DNA of 64,000 nucleotides from an uncultured SAR116 cluster alpha proteobacterium (lineage in GTDB: Bacteria; Pseudomonadota; Alphaproteobacteria; Puniceispirillales; GCA-002684695). The notes under the pieces were generated by a model. It was not told the origin of the DNA. It searched no databases and saw only the letters and a program-made list of their open reading frames with translations. Location of the stretch: assembly GCA_902539295.1 (NCBI GenBank), contig CACBIM010000005.1, positions 1-64,000 of the forward strand. The letters run 5' to 3'. Positions 51,967 to 61,648 of this stretch are shown piece after piece (the first letter of the stretch is position 1; each line of letters opens with the position of its first letter). The position numbers and the translations under genes are program-made.

Positions 51967-52695
51967 ATGAGAGATATTATTATTAACAAAACAGAAAGAG
52001 AAGGATTACTATATCAGTTCTTTCAAGACCTAAAATATAAATTTGGAAAAATTTTGAATTTGCATAACTTTATTTTAAGAAAAAAAAGGATTAGTAATTT
52101 CCTTAATAAAAATGATAATATTAATATTCAATTTGGTGCAGGTTCTGGAAAATTTGGAGAAGCAAAAAAAACAGTTTTAAGAACTTTTTTAAATACTGAT
52201 ATTTTTGGGAAAATACCAGTTGACATTAACTATTCTCTCCCATTCCCCAACAACTCGATAGATTTAATATTTTCAAGTCATTTAATTGAGCATATTTATC
52301 AAAGAAAAGCTGATTTATTTTTCCAAGAATCTTTAAGAATCTTAAAAGAAGATGGTCAATTAATTATTGCGACACCAACAATTAATAAAATTTTTGATAT
52401 TTTATATAAGAGTAATAAAAAACACACTAATGAAATTTATGAAGAGCACAAAAATTCATTTTTAGGCAGAAAACCTACTCCAGCAAGGTTAATTAATGCA
52501 CTGACACACATTAATTACGGTCATAAATTTTTATTTGATTATGAAACCCTTAATGATTTAGCAGTAAGTAATGGATTTAAAAGTTTTGAGACTAAAAATC
52601 CAAAAAATATTGATAATTTAGAAATAAAACAATATTTAGAAAGTAAAGATTCAAATTTTAAATTGCAAACTGAGGTATTTGTTGCATACAAATAA
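51967..52695 (+). CDS. SAM-dependent methyltransferase-like protein
   Basis: A 242-residue protein of the methyltransferase-11 type but with a degenerate SAM loop: NIQFGAGSGKFGEA instead of DxGxGxG. PFPNNSIDLIFSSHLIEHI is the motif IV and post-motif region typical of such proteins. LRILKEDGQLIIATP follows. A methyltransferase or an adenosyl-binding relative in glycan synthesis. The stop is only 2 bases from the end of the convergent flippase gene. Confidence 0.7.
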   Translation: MRDIIINKTEREGLLYQFFQDLKYKFGKILNLHNFILRKKRISNFLNKNDNINIQFGAGSGKFGEAKKTVLRTFLNTDIFGKIPVDINYSLPFPNNSIDLIFSSHLIEHIYQRKADLFFQESLRILKEDGQLIIATPTINKIFDILYKSNKKHTNEIYEEHKNSFLGRKPTPARLINALTHINYGHKFLFDYETLNDLAVSNGFKSFETKNPKNIDNLEIKQYLESKDSNFKLQTEVFVAYK

Positions 52696-52697
52696 TT

Positions 52698-54203
52698 TTA
52701 AAGTTTAAATTTTTTTATCCTACTAAAAATTTCTAATACTAATTTTTTTTCAGGCCCAAAAAAAGTTAAAACAGCTGCTAGTGTTGAAAAAATAATAATT
52801 ATAATAGTAACAAAAATAACTAAATAATTATTAATATTATCTTTAATTAAATTAATTACTAATAACGTTGGCAAATTAAATATTAATAACCATAATAGCC
52901 AAGTTAAATGTTTCATAAACCTAACAGATATTTTCAAATATTTTAAATTATAGAAGCTTAAAATCATAACTATAGAATAAGATGTTGTTGTCCCTAATGC
53001 AGCACCAATCACGCCTAATTTTAACATAAATATAAAAATATAATTTAGACAAATATTTATTAAAAAACCAAAAAGCTTAATTTTTACTATAAAAGAAAAC
53101 TTTTTTTCAACTTGATAAATTTGATCTATTATGGTTTGAAAGCTGAAAGGTATTATAATAAATGAGAGAATATAAATTATATTTATCACTCTCAAAGTAT
53201 CATTTTCTTTAAAGGCTCCCCTCTCTAAAATAATAGAAATAAAATTTTCAGATGCAGTTAAGAAAAAAATAATTATTGGTACGGATATAAATATTATATA
53301 GCTTGCGGCTTGTGTGAATTTGGCAGACTTAAGGCCAATATTACTTTCTTCTGAATAAGCAGTTAAAAAAAAGCTAGATGCTCCTATTATTTGGGGTACT
53401 GCAACAACAAATACAGTAGCATAAGTTAATGCCGAAATATCACCATTATCTAAAAATGTAACAAAAAATCTATCTGTTAAAGAAAATAAGTAAAAGCAAC
53501 TATGGATAAATAAAAGGGGTGGAATAGATGGTAGTAGTTTCTTGATAAGACTGTTAAAAGGATTATAAAATTTTAAATTTACTGATCTTTTAACAAACAA
53601 AAAGGCAAGAAAGAATGAAAAAGTAACACTTAAAGAATATGACCAATATAATGTAAATTCTTTTTCAATAAAAAAAAACAAAATTACTACTAGTATCAAT
53701 GTACTGCAAAACTCTATTGTATTTACTAGAGAAAATAGTCTTAAGGATTTTAAAATCGAGCATAAAGAAAAATAGGGTAAATAGAATAAAATTGCAGGAA
53801 AAAGCCATTTAAAACTTTCTTCCAAAATGACCTTTTTGTCAGAAGAAAATCCAAAAGCCGAGAGGGAAATTATGTTTCCAAAAAAATAAAAAAGGGATGA
53901 GAAAAAAATTGAAATAACAAAAGTAAAGAGCAATATACTTGAACTTAACAAATTGAAATTCTCATATTTCTTATTTGTCTGATATTTTACTAGTTTTGGA
54001 ATTGCTAAAACATCAAAGACAACTGCCCAAGAAGTAATTAAAACTCCATAAATTGCAAGGGCCATATAAAAAATATCCAGTTGGCTAGATAGCCCAATGT
54101 ACCCAGCAATAATAATATGCTTAAATAGTGAAATTAAATGTTGGCCAAACCTTACAATAAGATTGTTTAAAGCTGCAAATAGTACACTTTGTTTTTCAAT
54201 CAT
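52698..54203 (-). CDS. MurJ/Wzx-type polyprenyl-linked oligosaccharide flippase
   Basis: A 501-residue integral membrane protein with about 13-14 hydrophobic spans across its length and the MurJ-type LERGAF segment (ILERGAFKENDT), where MurJ proteins carry LFxRGxF. The MOP-superfamily flippases move lipid-linked saccharides across the inner membrane. It is the only flippase in the window, so it may export the repeat unit. Being MurJ-like instead of classical Wzx is common in such islands. The upstream gene of the pair encodes an FkbM protein. Confidence 0.78.
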   Translation of the reverse strand: MIEKQSVLFAALNNLIVRFGQHLISLFKHIIIAGYIGLSSQLDIFYMALAIYGVLITSWAVVFDVLAIPKLVKYQTNKKYENFNLLSSSILLFTFVISIFFSSLFYFFGNIISLSAFGFSSDKKVILEESFKWLFPAILFYLPYFSLCSILKSLRLFSLVNTIEFCSTLILVVILFFFIEKEFTLYWSYSLSVTFSFFLAFLFVKRSVNLKFYNPFNSLIKKLLPSIPPLLFIHSCFYLFSLTDRFFVTFLDNGDISALTYATVFVVAVPQIIGASSFFLTAYSEESNIGLKSAKFTQAASYIIFISVPIIIFFLTASENFISIILERGAFKENDTLRVINIIYILSFIIIPFSFQTIIDQIYQVEKKFSFIVKIKLFGFLINICLNYIFIFMLKLGVIGAALGTTTSYSIVMILSFYNLKYLKISVRFMKHLTWLLWLLIFNLPTLLVINLIKDNINNYLVIFVTIIIIIFSTLAAVLTFFGPEKKLVLEIFSRIKKFKL

Positions 54204-54227
54204 AATAAAATTAAATTTTATGTTTCA

Positions 54228-55133
54228 TTAATATTTAAAATTATCAGGAATAGCTATAATGAAATGATAAAATGCCGGGTCAAGACTTTCAGTAATTTCA
54301 ATACTATAAAATTCTTTAGTAATTAGGCACAAAAATCTAAAAATATACTTATTTATCCATGGTTTATTTAAAAATGGTAAATTTGATTTCCTTTTGATTA
54401 CTCCAAATTGATTATAATTTAAATCAACTAAACATTTTTGAATTTTTCTAAAATTATCTGGAAAATCATTTAACTGCTGTTCAAAAATAATTATTGGTCT
54501 AAATTTTCTAATAGTCTCTTTTGATCCTTGTATAACTTCAAATTCATGCCCTTCAACGTCAATTTTTAGTAAATTAATTTTTTCCTTAATAATATTTATT
54601 TCCTGGTCCAGTGTAGTTAATTTAATGTCGATAGTTTTTTCTGATTTTTTGTTAGTTAATTTAGAGCCCCCAATATTTGATTTATTTTCTAATAAATTTG
54701 AAATAACTTCTTTATTAGAAAGGCCAATTTTTTTTACATAAATATTGTTACTTAATTTCGAATTTATCTCAAGTAACTTAAATGTTTTTGGGTTGGGTTC
54801 AAAACTATAAACCTTTTTAAAGAATTTTGAGAAAAAGACGCTATGGTTTCCTATATTTGCGCCAACATCAATTGCAACACCATTGAAAATATCATTATGT
54901 ATTTCTTCTAGCCAGTTAGTTAATGTTAATAAATAATCTTTTTCGTAAATGCCATCTAAATTAATATCATGACTTATATGATCAGAAGAAAAAACTGCCA
55001 TTTGTTGAAATGAAGATAAATTTTTAATGCTTAAGTAATTTAAAAAATGTCTTATTGGAAATTTAAATATCTGAAACAAAGACTCAATTCTGGATATTTC
55101 AAATCTAAAATTTTTTGAAAATTCATTTTTCAT
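54228..55133 (-). CDS. FkbM-family methyltransferase
   Basis: A 301-residue FkbM-type protein: AIDVGANIGNHSVFFSKF, YSFEPNPKTFKLL and LLKIDVEGHEFEVIQG, a textbook set of SAM-binding and post-motifs. It would O-methylate a sugar. It heads a two-gene minus-strand unit with the flippase, separated by 24 bases. The 102-base divergent region to 55236 should hold its promoter. Confidence 0.85.
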   Translation of the reverse strand: MKNEFSKNFRFEISRIESLFQIFKFPIRHFLNYLSIKNLSSFQQMAVFSSDHISHDINLDGIYEKDYLLTLTNWLEEIHNDIFNGVAIDVGANIGNHSVFFSKFFKKVYSFEPNPKTFKLLEINSKLSNNIYVKKIGLSNKEVISNLLENKSNIGGSKLTNKKSEKTIDIKLTTLDQEINIIKEKINLLKIDVEGHEFEVIQGSKETIRKFRPIIIFEQQLNDFPDNFRKIQKCLVDLNYNQFGVIKRKSNLPFLNKPWINKYIFRFLCLITKEFYSIEITESLDPAFYHFIIAIPDNFKY

Positions 55134-55235
55134 AAATAGATGTTTATAATAAAATTGAATAAAAGTAAAAAAACAAGTTTAATAGGATAGATAGTATTTA
55201 AACTTAATATATTATTTTCCAAGGAATAATAAATT
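55134..55235. promoter_or_regulatory. Divergent intergenic region between FkbM and GT2 genes
   Basis: 102 bases of AT-rich sequence between two divergent starts. AAGGA at 55221-55225 is the ribosome site for the TTG start at 55236. No convincing -35/-10 pair stands out on either strand. Confidence 0.35.
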
Positions 55236-56189
55236 TTGCTCACCAGACCTATAGTAGCATTGATAACGCCTACATTTAACAATGGTCATTTATTAAATAG
55301 GCTATACAAGTCAATTAAAAGTCAAACATACAAAAAATTTTGTTGGGTAGTCATAGATGATGGATCTACAGATAGTACAAAAAGTATTGTTAAAGAATTT
55401 AAGGGTTTAGAAATTATATATTTTAGACAAAAAAATTCAGGTCCAAACTCGGCTCGAAATAGAGCTGTGAAGTTAATGCCAACAACATGTAAATATATAA
55501 TTGATATTGATAGTGATGATACATTTTACCATGCCAAAACATTAGAATTTATGGTTAAAGACGTAGAGAGTTCAAAAAAAAATATTGGCATGATTGGATA
55601 CTCATCTGTAGATGGGATTTCAGGCAAAAGAAGCTCTTTTACACAAAAACCAGAAATTGTTATTGACTTTAAAGAAAGTTTAAAAGGTAAAAAAATTAAA
55701 GGTGAATTTATATTTATTCAAAAAAGAGAAGTTCTTAAGATATCTAAATGGCCAGAAAAAATTTGGGGTTATGAAGGAATAAGACACTGGGAGATAAATA
55801 AATATTATGATTTTTTATATAAGGAGAAACTTGGTAGGGTTTACTACAGAGATAGAAAAGAAAACTTAACTTCACCAGAAGGTACTATACTAAGATCAAA
55901 TAATATGGTTGATGGAATAGATTACTTACTCAAAAAACATGGTGATAATTTGAAAATTTTTGCTAGAGATCAATATATATATTTTAATTTCACCAAAAGT
56001 ATTTATTTACTTCTGTCTAATAAAAAATTTGAGTTTTTAAAAAATACAATATTTTTATTTAAATTGAGAAAAAGTTTCAAAATGCATATTCTTTGCCTTT
56101 TTTTATTTTTATGTATTATACCTCCTAACTTGTTTATTAAGAAAATGTATATTTTAATTAAAAGGATTAATTATAATTATAAGAAATAA
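55236..56189 (+). CDS. Family 2 glycosyltransferase
   Basis: A 317-residue GT2 protein: VALITPTFNNGHLLNRLYKS (residues 7-26), VVIDDGSTDSTKSI, NSGPNSARN and the DXD segment DIDSDD. All point to an active GT-A transferase. A hydrophobic stretch near the C-terminus (about residues 283-302) may attach it to the membrane. The start is TTG 55236, with AAGGA 10 bases before it; no ATG is found near the conserved N-terminus. Confidence 0.85.
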   Translation: MLTRPIVALITPTFNNGHLLNRLYKSIKSQTYKKFCWVVIDDGSTDSTKSIVKEFKGLEIIYFRQKNSGPNSARNRAVKLMPTTCKYIIDIDSDDTFYHAKTLEFMVKDVESSKKNIGMIGYSSVDGISGKRSSFTQKPEIVIDFKESLKGKKIKGEFIFIQKREVLKISKWPEKIWGYEGIRHWEINKYYDFLYKEKLGRVYYRDRKENLTSPEGTILRSNNMVDGIDYLLKKHGDNLKIFARDQYIYFNFTKSIYLLLSNKKFEFLKNTIFLFKLRKSFKMHILCLFLFLCIIPPNLFIKKMYILIKRINYNYKK

Positions 56190-56294
56190 TTAGATAAATA
56201 AAAAATATAAGTTTTTAAAAATTAAAATTCACAAAAATGATAGTCAATTAATTATACAAAATTAAAACATTATTTAATGACAACTAAATTATTT

Positions 56295-56300
56295 TATAAT
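56295..56300 (+). promoter_or_regulatory. Candidate -10 element before 56320
   Basis: TATAAT at 56295-56300 lies 20 bases before the GTG start at 56320, with AGGA (56309-56312) between them. The -35 region is not clear. Confidence 0.35.
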
Positions 56301-56319
56301 TTGAGAGTAGGAAAGTATA

Positions 56320-57072
56320 GTGACCAAACTAGTTTACATTGATGTTGGAACACATTTTGGGCAAGAATTTAATTCAATGTTTGGAAGTCAGTGGTACTTT
56401 TTTTGGAAAATAATTCGCCGTATTATTGGGTTTTATTTGCTAAATAAAGGAGAAAAAATATCTATAAAAAACTTTGCAGATATGGTTCAGCAACGTCGAA
56501 TGATTAAAAAAAACAAAGAAAATTTTTTGATATATTTTATAGAGGCTAATCCAAAGATCATTAATTACAGTCATGTTTATAAAAAAGCACAAGGGGTTTT
56601 TAATTGCTCTCTCACTGGAGAAGACAATTTGAATATAATTAATCTTTTCTTAGCAAACTTCGATAGTGAAGGCTCAATTAGCCAAGGGAGTTCTATTTTT
56701 TCTGATAAGGTTAATGTGAGCAAAGAAAATTATGTACCCACAATCGGCATTCCATCGAGAACTTTTTTTGAATTACTCAAAATCTATCTTGATGGTACTT
56801 TAGACAAATATGCAGTAATTTTAAGATTAAATTGCGAAGGTGTCGAAGATGATGTTATTTATGCAGCACACCAATCTTTTCGAAATAAACTAGTACTTAC
56901 CATGGGTTCAATTGAGGATGTAAAAGAATGTAAAGGTAATGTAGCATATCTAAATTTAGAAAAGTATCTAGATGAAAACTCACTTTCATTTGTTAGATTT
57001 TCATCATCGGTAAATACATGGATTGAAGCTCACTCATCTATTAATGTTGTCTATAAAAACATTTTTAGTTGA
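56320..57072 (+). CDS. FkbM-like methyltransferase, divergent
   Basis: A 250-residue protein with an N-terminal SAM-like motif YIDVGTHFGQEF (residues 6-17), FIEANPKI as the acidic second motif and LRLNCEGVEDDVI, which resembles the FkbM D-x-E-G motif with Asn-Cys instead of the Asp. It starts at GTG 56320, with AGGA 7 bases upstream. A basic, aromatic segment (about residues 24-55) separates the first two motifs, longer than in the other FkbM proteins here. Methyltransferase activity is probable but not certain. It is flanked by gaps of 130 and 251 bases and stands alone. Confidence 0.6.
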   Translation: MTKLVYIDVGTHFGQEFNSMFGSQWYFFWKIIRRIIGFYLLNKGEKISIKNFADMVQQRRMIKKNKENFLIYFIEANPKIINYSHVYKKAQGVFNCSLTGEDNLNIINLFLANFDSEGSISQGSSIFSDKVNVSKENYVPTIGIPSRTFFELLKIYLDGTLDKYAVILRLNCEGVEDDVIYAAHQSFRNKLVLTMGSIEDVKECKGNVAYLNLEKYLDENSLSFVRFSSSVNTWIEAHSSINVVYKNIFS

Positions 57073-57323
57073 TATTATTTCAAAATTTAAATGACATAAC
57101 CACTTAACTACTTTTGTAAAAAAACATGTACTTAAATAAGTGAAATTTTATATTATTTTTAATAAAATAGTTATATTTTATAAAATAGGGTCAAAATATT
57201 ATGCTATAGACTTTCTAAAGCAATTATTATTAAAATATATATTTTACTAAATTCTTTTTCAAATATAAATAATATAAGACTTTTGTATTTATTTTAATAT
57301 CAATATTAAAAAATTAATTCCAT
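57073..57323. other. 251-base intergenic region, AT-rich
   Basis: The largest gap in the window. It contains no open frame with coding character and no RNA-gene-like GC-rich fold. Several A/T palindromes are present, such as TAAAATATATATTTTA (57231-57246), but these are expected in such biased sequence. It should hold the promoter of the downstream GT4-asnB-tviB-GT4 unit; no consensus pair stands out. Confidence 0.5.
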
Positions 57324-58412
57324 ATGCCTAAATTTAGAACATTAATTTTGTTTTCATCAAGTGAAATAGGTGGAGCTGAAAAAAGCCTATCAAGACTAGC
57401 AAATAAAGGTGAAAAAAATGAGTTTATTTTAGGTTCTTTATCAGGAGATGGCATTCTTTTACAATCTAAAATGAATACTAATCTTGAAGTTAATAAATTT
57501 GGTTTTAAAAAAATATCTTTTTTCAATCTAGCTTTAAGTTGTATCAAAGCATTAATTTTTTCAAAAAAAAATAATATAGATTTTTTATATATTTGTGGTT
57601 TTAAAGCATGCACTATCATTAGAATTATTTCAATCTTTATAAAAACACCAAAGATTATTCATGCAATCAGATGGAACCCAAAGAGCACAAATAAAGATGA
57701 CACAATATTTAGAAAGTTAGAAAAAATCTTTATATTTAAAACTTCTGGTTGGATATGTAACTCAAGGTCAGCAAAAGATACACTAGTTTCATACTGTGGA
57801 ATACCACAAGAAAAGATTATAACTATCTATAATGGCATAGATATCAGTGAAAAAATAATTAATAATAATATTAATGTCAAAAAAGTCGTTCTTACCTTAT
57901 CAAATTTTGCCCCAAGAAAGGGGATTATAGAATACTTAAGCATCATAGAAAAAGTTATTACTTTAAACAAAAAAGTAACTTTTATTCTAGCTGGTCGAGA
58001 CGATATGAACGGAATTGTTCATAAAAAAATTAAAGAAAAAAAATTAGATAAATTTATTAAGACACCTGGTTTTGTTTATGATGCCAATGAAGTGTTAAAA
58101 AAAGCTGATTTAGTTGTTTTGCCATCATTACTACCTGAGGGTTGCCCAACAAGCATATTAGAAGCAATGTCGTTTGGCAAACCAGTTATTGGATACGATA
58201 TTAATGGATTAAATGAACTTGTAATTAATAATAAAACAGGCTTCCTAATTCCTTTAAATGACCAAGCATCCATGACCTCATGTATAATAGAATTATTGTC
58301 TAGTTCAGAATTAATAGAAAAATTTGGAATTAATGGCTATAATACAGTTAAAAATAACTTTTCTTTGAATGAAATGTTAAGAAAACATAGAAATTATTTA
58401 GCAAATCTTTAA
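57324..58412 (+). CDS. Family 4 (GT-B) glycosyltransferase
   Basis: A 362-residue GT4 protein: LILFSSSEIGGAEKSLSRLA at the start with the acceptor-side glycine motif, LSNFAPRKGI in the linker, and LPEGCPTSILEAMSFGKPVI, the donor-binding E-x7-E motif. Neighbouring genes make a UDP-HexNAc uronate, so a HexNAc-type donor is conceivable. First gene of the last transcription unit. Confidence 0.88.
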   Translation: MPKFRTLILFSSSEIGGAEKSLSRLANKGEKNEFILGSLSGDGILLQSKMNTNLEVNKFGFKKISFFNLALSCIKALIFSKKNNIDFLYICGFKACTIIRIISIFIKTPKIIHAIRWNPKSTNKDDTIFRKLEKIFIFKTSGWICNSRSAKDTLVSYCGIPQEKIITIYNGIDISEKIINNNINVKKVVLTLSNFAPRKGIIEYLSIIEKVITLNKKVTFILAGRDDMNGIVHKKIKEKKLDKFIKTPGFVYDANEVLKKADLVVLPSLLPEGCPTSILEAMSFGKPVIGYDINGLNELVINNKTGFLIPLNDQASMTSCIIELLSSSELIEKFGINGYNTVKNNFSLNEMLRKHRNYLANL

Positions 58413-58439
58413 TATTTTCAAAATTAGAATAGGAAAATT

Positions 58440-60368
58440 ATGTGTGGAATTGCTGGTTTGATTGGATGGACAGGTACAGAAAATCAAATATCAGACATAA
58501 TAAAAAAATTTCAATCATCCCTTCATCACCGAGGGCCTGATAATAAAGGGTATTGGGTCTCAAAAAAAGAAATGATAAGCTTAGTTCACACTAGATTATC
58601 TATTTTGGATCTTTCAAAAAGTGGTAATCAGCCTATGCATTCATCTTGTGATAGATATACTATTTCATTCAATGGAGAAATTTATAATCATTTAGAAATA
58701 AGAACTATTTTGAATAGTTATAAAAAAAACATTTTCTGGAAAAGCACCTCAGACACTGAAACACTTTTAGAATCTTTTTCAATTCTTGGTATAGATGAAA
58801 CGCTCAAAATTATAAGGGGAATGTTTGCAATAGCAGTATATGATAAAAAAAATAAAGAAATTAATTTAATTCGTGATCGATATGGTGAAAAACCTCTTTA
58901 TTTACTTAAGCTAAAAAATCAAATATTTGCATTTTCTTCAGATATAATTGCATTCTCTGATATTAAAGAATTTTCATTATCTTTAGATTTACAAGGATTA
59001 GCATGTTTTTTTCAACGCGGCTATATAGCTGCTCCATTAAGTATTTGGAAAAATGTAAAAAAAATAATGCCTGGAACAAAAACAACGATTTCTTTAGGCA
59101 AAGATAGAAAATACTATTTATCAAAGGAAGAAAAATATTGGTCAATAAAGGATAATGCTATATATGGACAAAAAAATTTATATCAGGGAACTTATGAAGA
59201 AGGTAAAAAAGATTTAGAAAATTTATTTTTTGAAATTTTAAAAGGTCAGAGTTTATCAGATGTTCCCTTAGGGATTTTTTTGTCTGGTGGAATTGACTCA
59301 TCATTGATTGCCGCCCTATTAAAAAAAATTTCACCTTCAAACATTAGAACTTTCTCAATTGGTTTTGAAAATGAAATGTATGATGAAAGCAAATATGCTG
59401 AGGCAGTGGCTAATCATTTAAAAACCGAACATATTACACTTCATGCAAAATCAGCAGACGCTCTAAGGCTTGTAGAAGAAATGCCAAAAGTTTACAGTGA
59501 ACCGTTTGCTGACTCTTCACAAATACCAACTACACTATTATCAATTCTAGCAAAAAAATATGTTACTGTTGCTTTATGTGGTGATGGGGGAGATGAATTA
59601 TTTTCTGGTTACACTAGATATATTTTTGCGAATAACTCATTCAAATATTTTACTATGGGACCTAATTTAGTCAGACATACTTTATCAAGAATAATTAAAA
59701 TGTTTCCTCCAGAAGTACTAAATAGTTTTGGGAAATATTTAAAGGTAAATAGATTAGGTGATAAATCTTATAAAGCTTCAGAAATAATTGTATCTCAAAA
59801 CCTAGAAGATTATTATGATAAACTTATATCTTATTGGCCCAATGAAACAATAGTTTCCACAAAAAATACAATTAAATATGAGTTTTCTAAAGAATTAGGA
59901 AATATTGAAAATATGATGCTGGCTGATCAATTAAGCTACTTACCTAATGATATTTTGGTTAAAGGCGATAGAGCAGCAATGTCCCAAAGTTTAGAAACCA
60001 GATCACCATTTTTAGACCATCATTTATCTGATTTTGCTTGGTCAACTCCTTTAGAATGGAGAATTAAGAATAACAAAGGCAAACAAATTCTTCGAGATAT
60101 ATTATATAAACACGTTCCAAAAAAATTAATTGACAGGCCAAAACAAGGATTTGGTTTACCTGTTAATGAATGGATCAGAGGCCCGCTGAAGGATTGGGCT
60201 ATTAACCTTGTTGATAAAAAAAATTTACCAAAAGATGGATTTATTAATGGAGAATTAGCTAGGAAAATACTTAATGAACATTTAAGTCATAAAAGAAATT
60301 GGGATTATAGATTGTGGCCAATATTAATGTGGCAACAATGGAATATTGAGAGAGGAAATATAAAATGA
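58440..60368 (+). CDS. asnB: Glutamine-hydrolysing asparagine synthase-like protein
   Basis: A 642-residue AsnB-type protein: N-terminal glutaminase with Cys2 (MCGIAGLIG) and the RGPDN loop, and a synthetase domain with the PP-loop LSGGIDSS and KGDRAAMSQSLETRSPFLD. Copies in polysaccharide clusters are often used to amidate a uronic acid or a similar carboxylate, not to make asparagine. The UDP-HexNAc dehydrogenase directly downstream (4-base overlap) would supply a uronic acid carboxylate, which supports this. Shine-Dalgarno AGGA precedes the ATG. Confidence 0.85.
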   Translation: MCGIAGLIGWTGTENQISDIIKKFQSSLHHRGPDNKGYWVSKKEMISLVHTRLSILDLSKSGNQPMHSSCDRYTISFNGEIYNHLEIRTILNSYKKNIFWKSTSDTETLLESFSILGIDETLKIIRGMFAIAVYDKKNKEINLIRDRYGEKPLYLLKLKNQIFAFSSDIIAFSDIKEFSLSLDLQGLACFFQRGYIAAPLSIWKNVKKIMPGTKTTISLGKDRKYYLSKEEKYWSIKDNAIYGQKNLYQGTYEEGKKDLENLFFEILKGQSLSDVPLGIFLSGGIDSSLIAALLKKISPSNIRTFSIGFENEMYDESKYAEAVANHLKTEHITLHAKSADALRLVEEMPKVYSEPFADSSQIPTTLLSILAKKYVTVALCGDGGDELFSGYTRYIFANNSFKYFTMGPNLVRHTLSRIIKMFPPEVLNSFGKYLKVNRLGDKSYKASEIIVSQNLEDYYDKLISYWPNETIVSTKNTIKYEFSKELGNIENMMLADQLSYLPNDILVKGDRAAMSQSLETRSPFLDHHLSDFAWSTPLEWRIKNNKGKQILRDILYKHVPKKLIDRPKQGFGLPVNEWIRGPLKDWAINLVDKKNLPKDGFINGELARKILNEHLSHKRNWDYRLWPILMWQQWNIERGNIK

Positions 60369-61633
60369 ATAAGATTATTATTTCGATTTCAGGTCTAGGC
60401 TATGTAGGACTTCCTGTTGCTGTAGCATTTAGTAAAAATAATTATAAAACTATTGGATATGACATTAATAAAAAAAGAGTTAATGAACTCTTGAAAAATG
60501 AAGATATTACAGGTGAAGTTTCGAAAAAAGATCTTGAAAAGTCAGATATCACTTTTACATCAAATTATGAAGATTTAAGTAAAGCAAACTTCCATATTAT
60601 CACAGTCCCTACTCCAATAGATAAATTTAATAAGCCTGATCTTTCATTGATTGAATGCGCTTGCGCTCAGATTGGAAAAATATTAAAGAAAAATGATATA
60701 GTTATAATTGAAAGCACTGTTTATCCAGGAGTTACAGAAGAAATTGCTGTACCAATGATTGAACAAAATAGTAATCTTAAGTTTAATATTGATTTTTTTA
60801 TGGGTTATAGTCCTGAAAGAATAAATCCTGCTGATAAAAATTATAAATTTGAGAATATCAAAAAAGTTGTATCTGCCAGCAATAACAAAACTTTACAAAT
60901 ATTAGAGGAAGTTTATGGGTCTGTTGTGAAAGCTGGTATTTATAAAGCTTCAAGCATTAAAGTAGCTGAAGCAGCAAAGGTAATTGAAAATACACAAAGA
61001 GACTTAAATATAGCTTTTATGAATGAGCTTGTTAAAATATTTGATGCCCTCAATATTAGCACAAATGAAGTTCTTGAAGCAGCCTCTACCAAGTGGAATT
61101 TTCTTCCATTTAAGCCGGGATTTGTTGGAGGCCACTGTATTGGTGTAGATCCTTATTATCTAATACACAAATCTCAACAAGCAGGAATAATACCCGATTT
61201 ATTAATGTCAGTAAGAAAAATTAACGATGGAATGAGTATTTATTTTTCTCAAAGGATACTTAAATTGCTAAATGAGAAAAATATTAATTTCAATCATTCA
61301 AAAATTCTACTGTTAGGATTATCATTTAAAGAAAATTGTCCTGATATTAGAAACTCAAAAATCATTGATCTTATAAATGAACTAAAAAGTTTTAATGTTT
61401 TATTAGATGTTTTTGATCCAATAGTAAATTCTGGCGAAGTAAAAAAAGAATTTGGTTTGAATGTTTTAACACAACCCAAGAGAGGCAAGTATGATTTGGT
61501 AATAATAGCAGTCTCGCATCAATTCTTTAAAGAATTGGGGATAGAAAAAATTAGATCATGGTGTAAAAAAGATGGATCCATTATGGATTTAAAAAGCACA
61601 TTCCATCAAAATTTAGTAGATTATACAGTTTAA
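60365..61633 (+). CDS. tviB: UDP-N-acetylhexosamine 6-dehydrogenase (TviB/WbpA/WbpO type)
   Basis: A 422-residue UDP-sugar dehydrogenase: SGLGYVGLPVAVAF (9-22), ESTVYPGVTEE, YSPERINP, and the active-site Cys in GGHCIGVDPYY (about residue 258). The short spacing and SPERINP type match the UDP-GlcNAc/UDP-GalNAc dehydrogenases that make uronic acids, not the UDP-glucose ones. The ATG overlaps the asnB stop (ATGA). The uronate may be amidated by the AsnB-type protein. Confidence 0.85.
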   Translation: MNKIIISISGLGYVGLPVAVAFSKNNYKTIGYDINKKRVNELLKNEDITGEVSKKDLEKSDITFTSNYEDLSKANFHIITVPTPIDKFNKPDLSLIECACAQIGKILKKNDIVIIESTVYPGVTEEIAVPMIEQNSNLKFNIDFFMGYSPERINPADKNYKFENIKKVVSASNNKTLQILEEVYGSVVKAGIYKASSIKVAEAAKVIENTQRDLNIAFMNELVKIFDALNISTNEVLEAASTKWNFLPFKPGFVGGHCIGVDPYYLIHKSQQAGIIPDLLMSVRKINDGMSIYFSQRILKLLNEKNINFNHSKILLLGLSFKENCPDIRNSKIIDLINELKSFNVLLDVFDPIVNSGEVKKEFGLNVLTQPKRGKYDLVIIAVSHQFFKELGIEKIRSWCKKDGSIMDLKSTFHQNLVDYTV

Positions 61634-61648
61634 AGTATTTGGTAAAAT

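Noticed and set aside
57231..57246. 16-bp perfect A/T palindrome
   Set aside because: It consists only of A and T in a very AT-rich gap, where such palindromes are expected by chance; no promoter or terminator context was seen.
57073..57323. Possible small RNA or tRNA in the largest gap
   Set aside because: There is no GC-rich stem, no CCA end or cloverleaf pattern, and no strong terminator.
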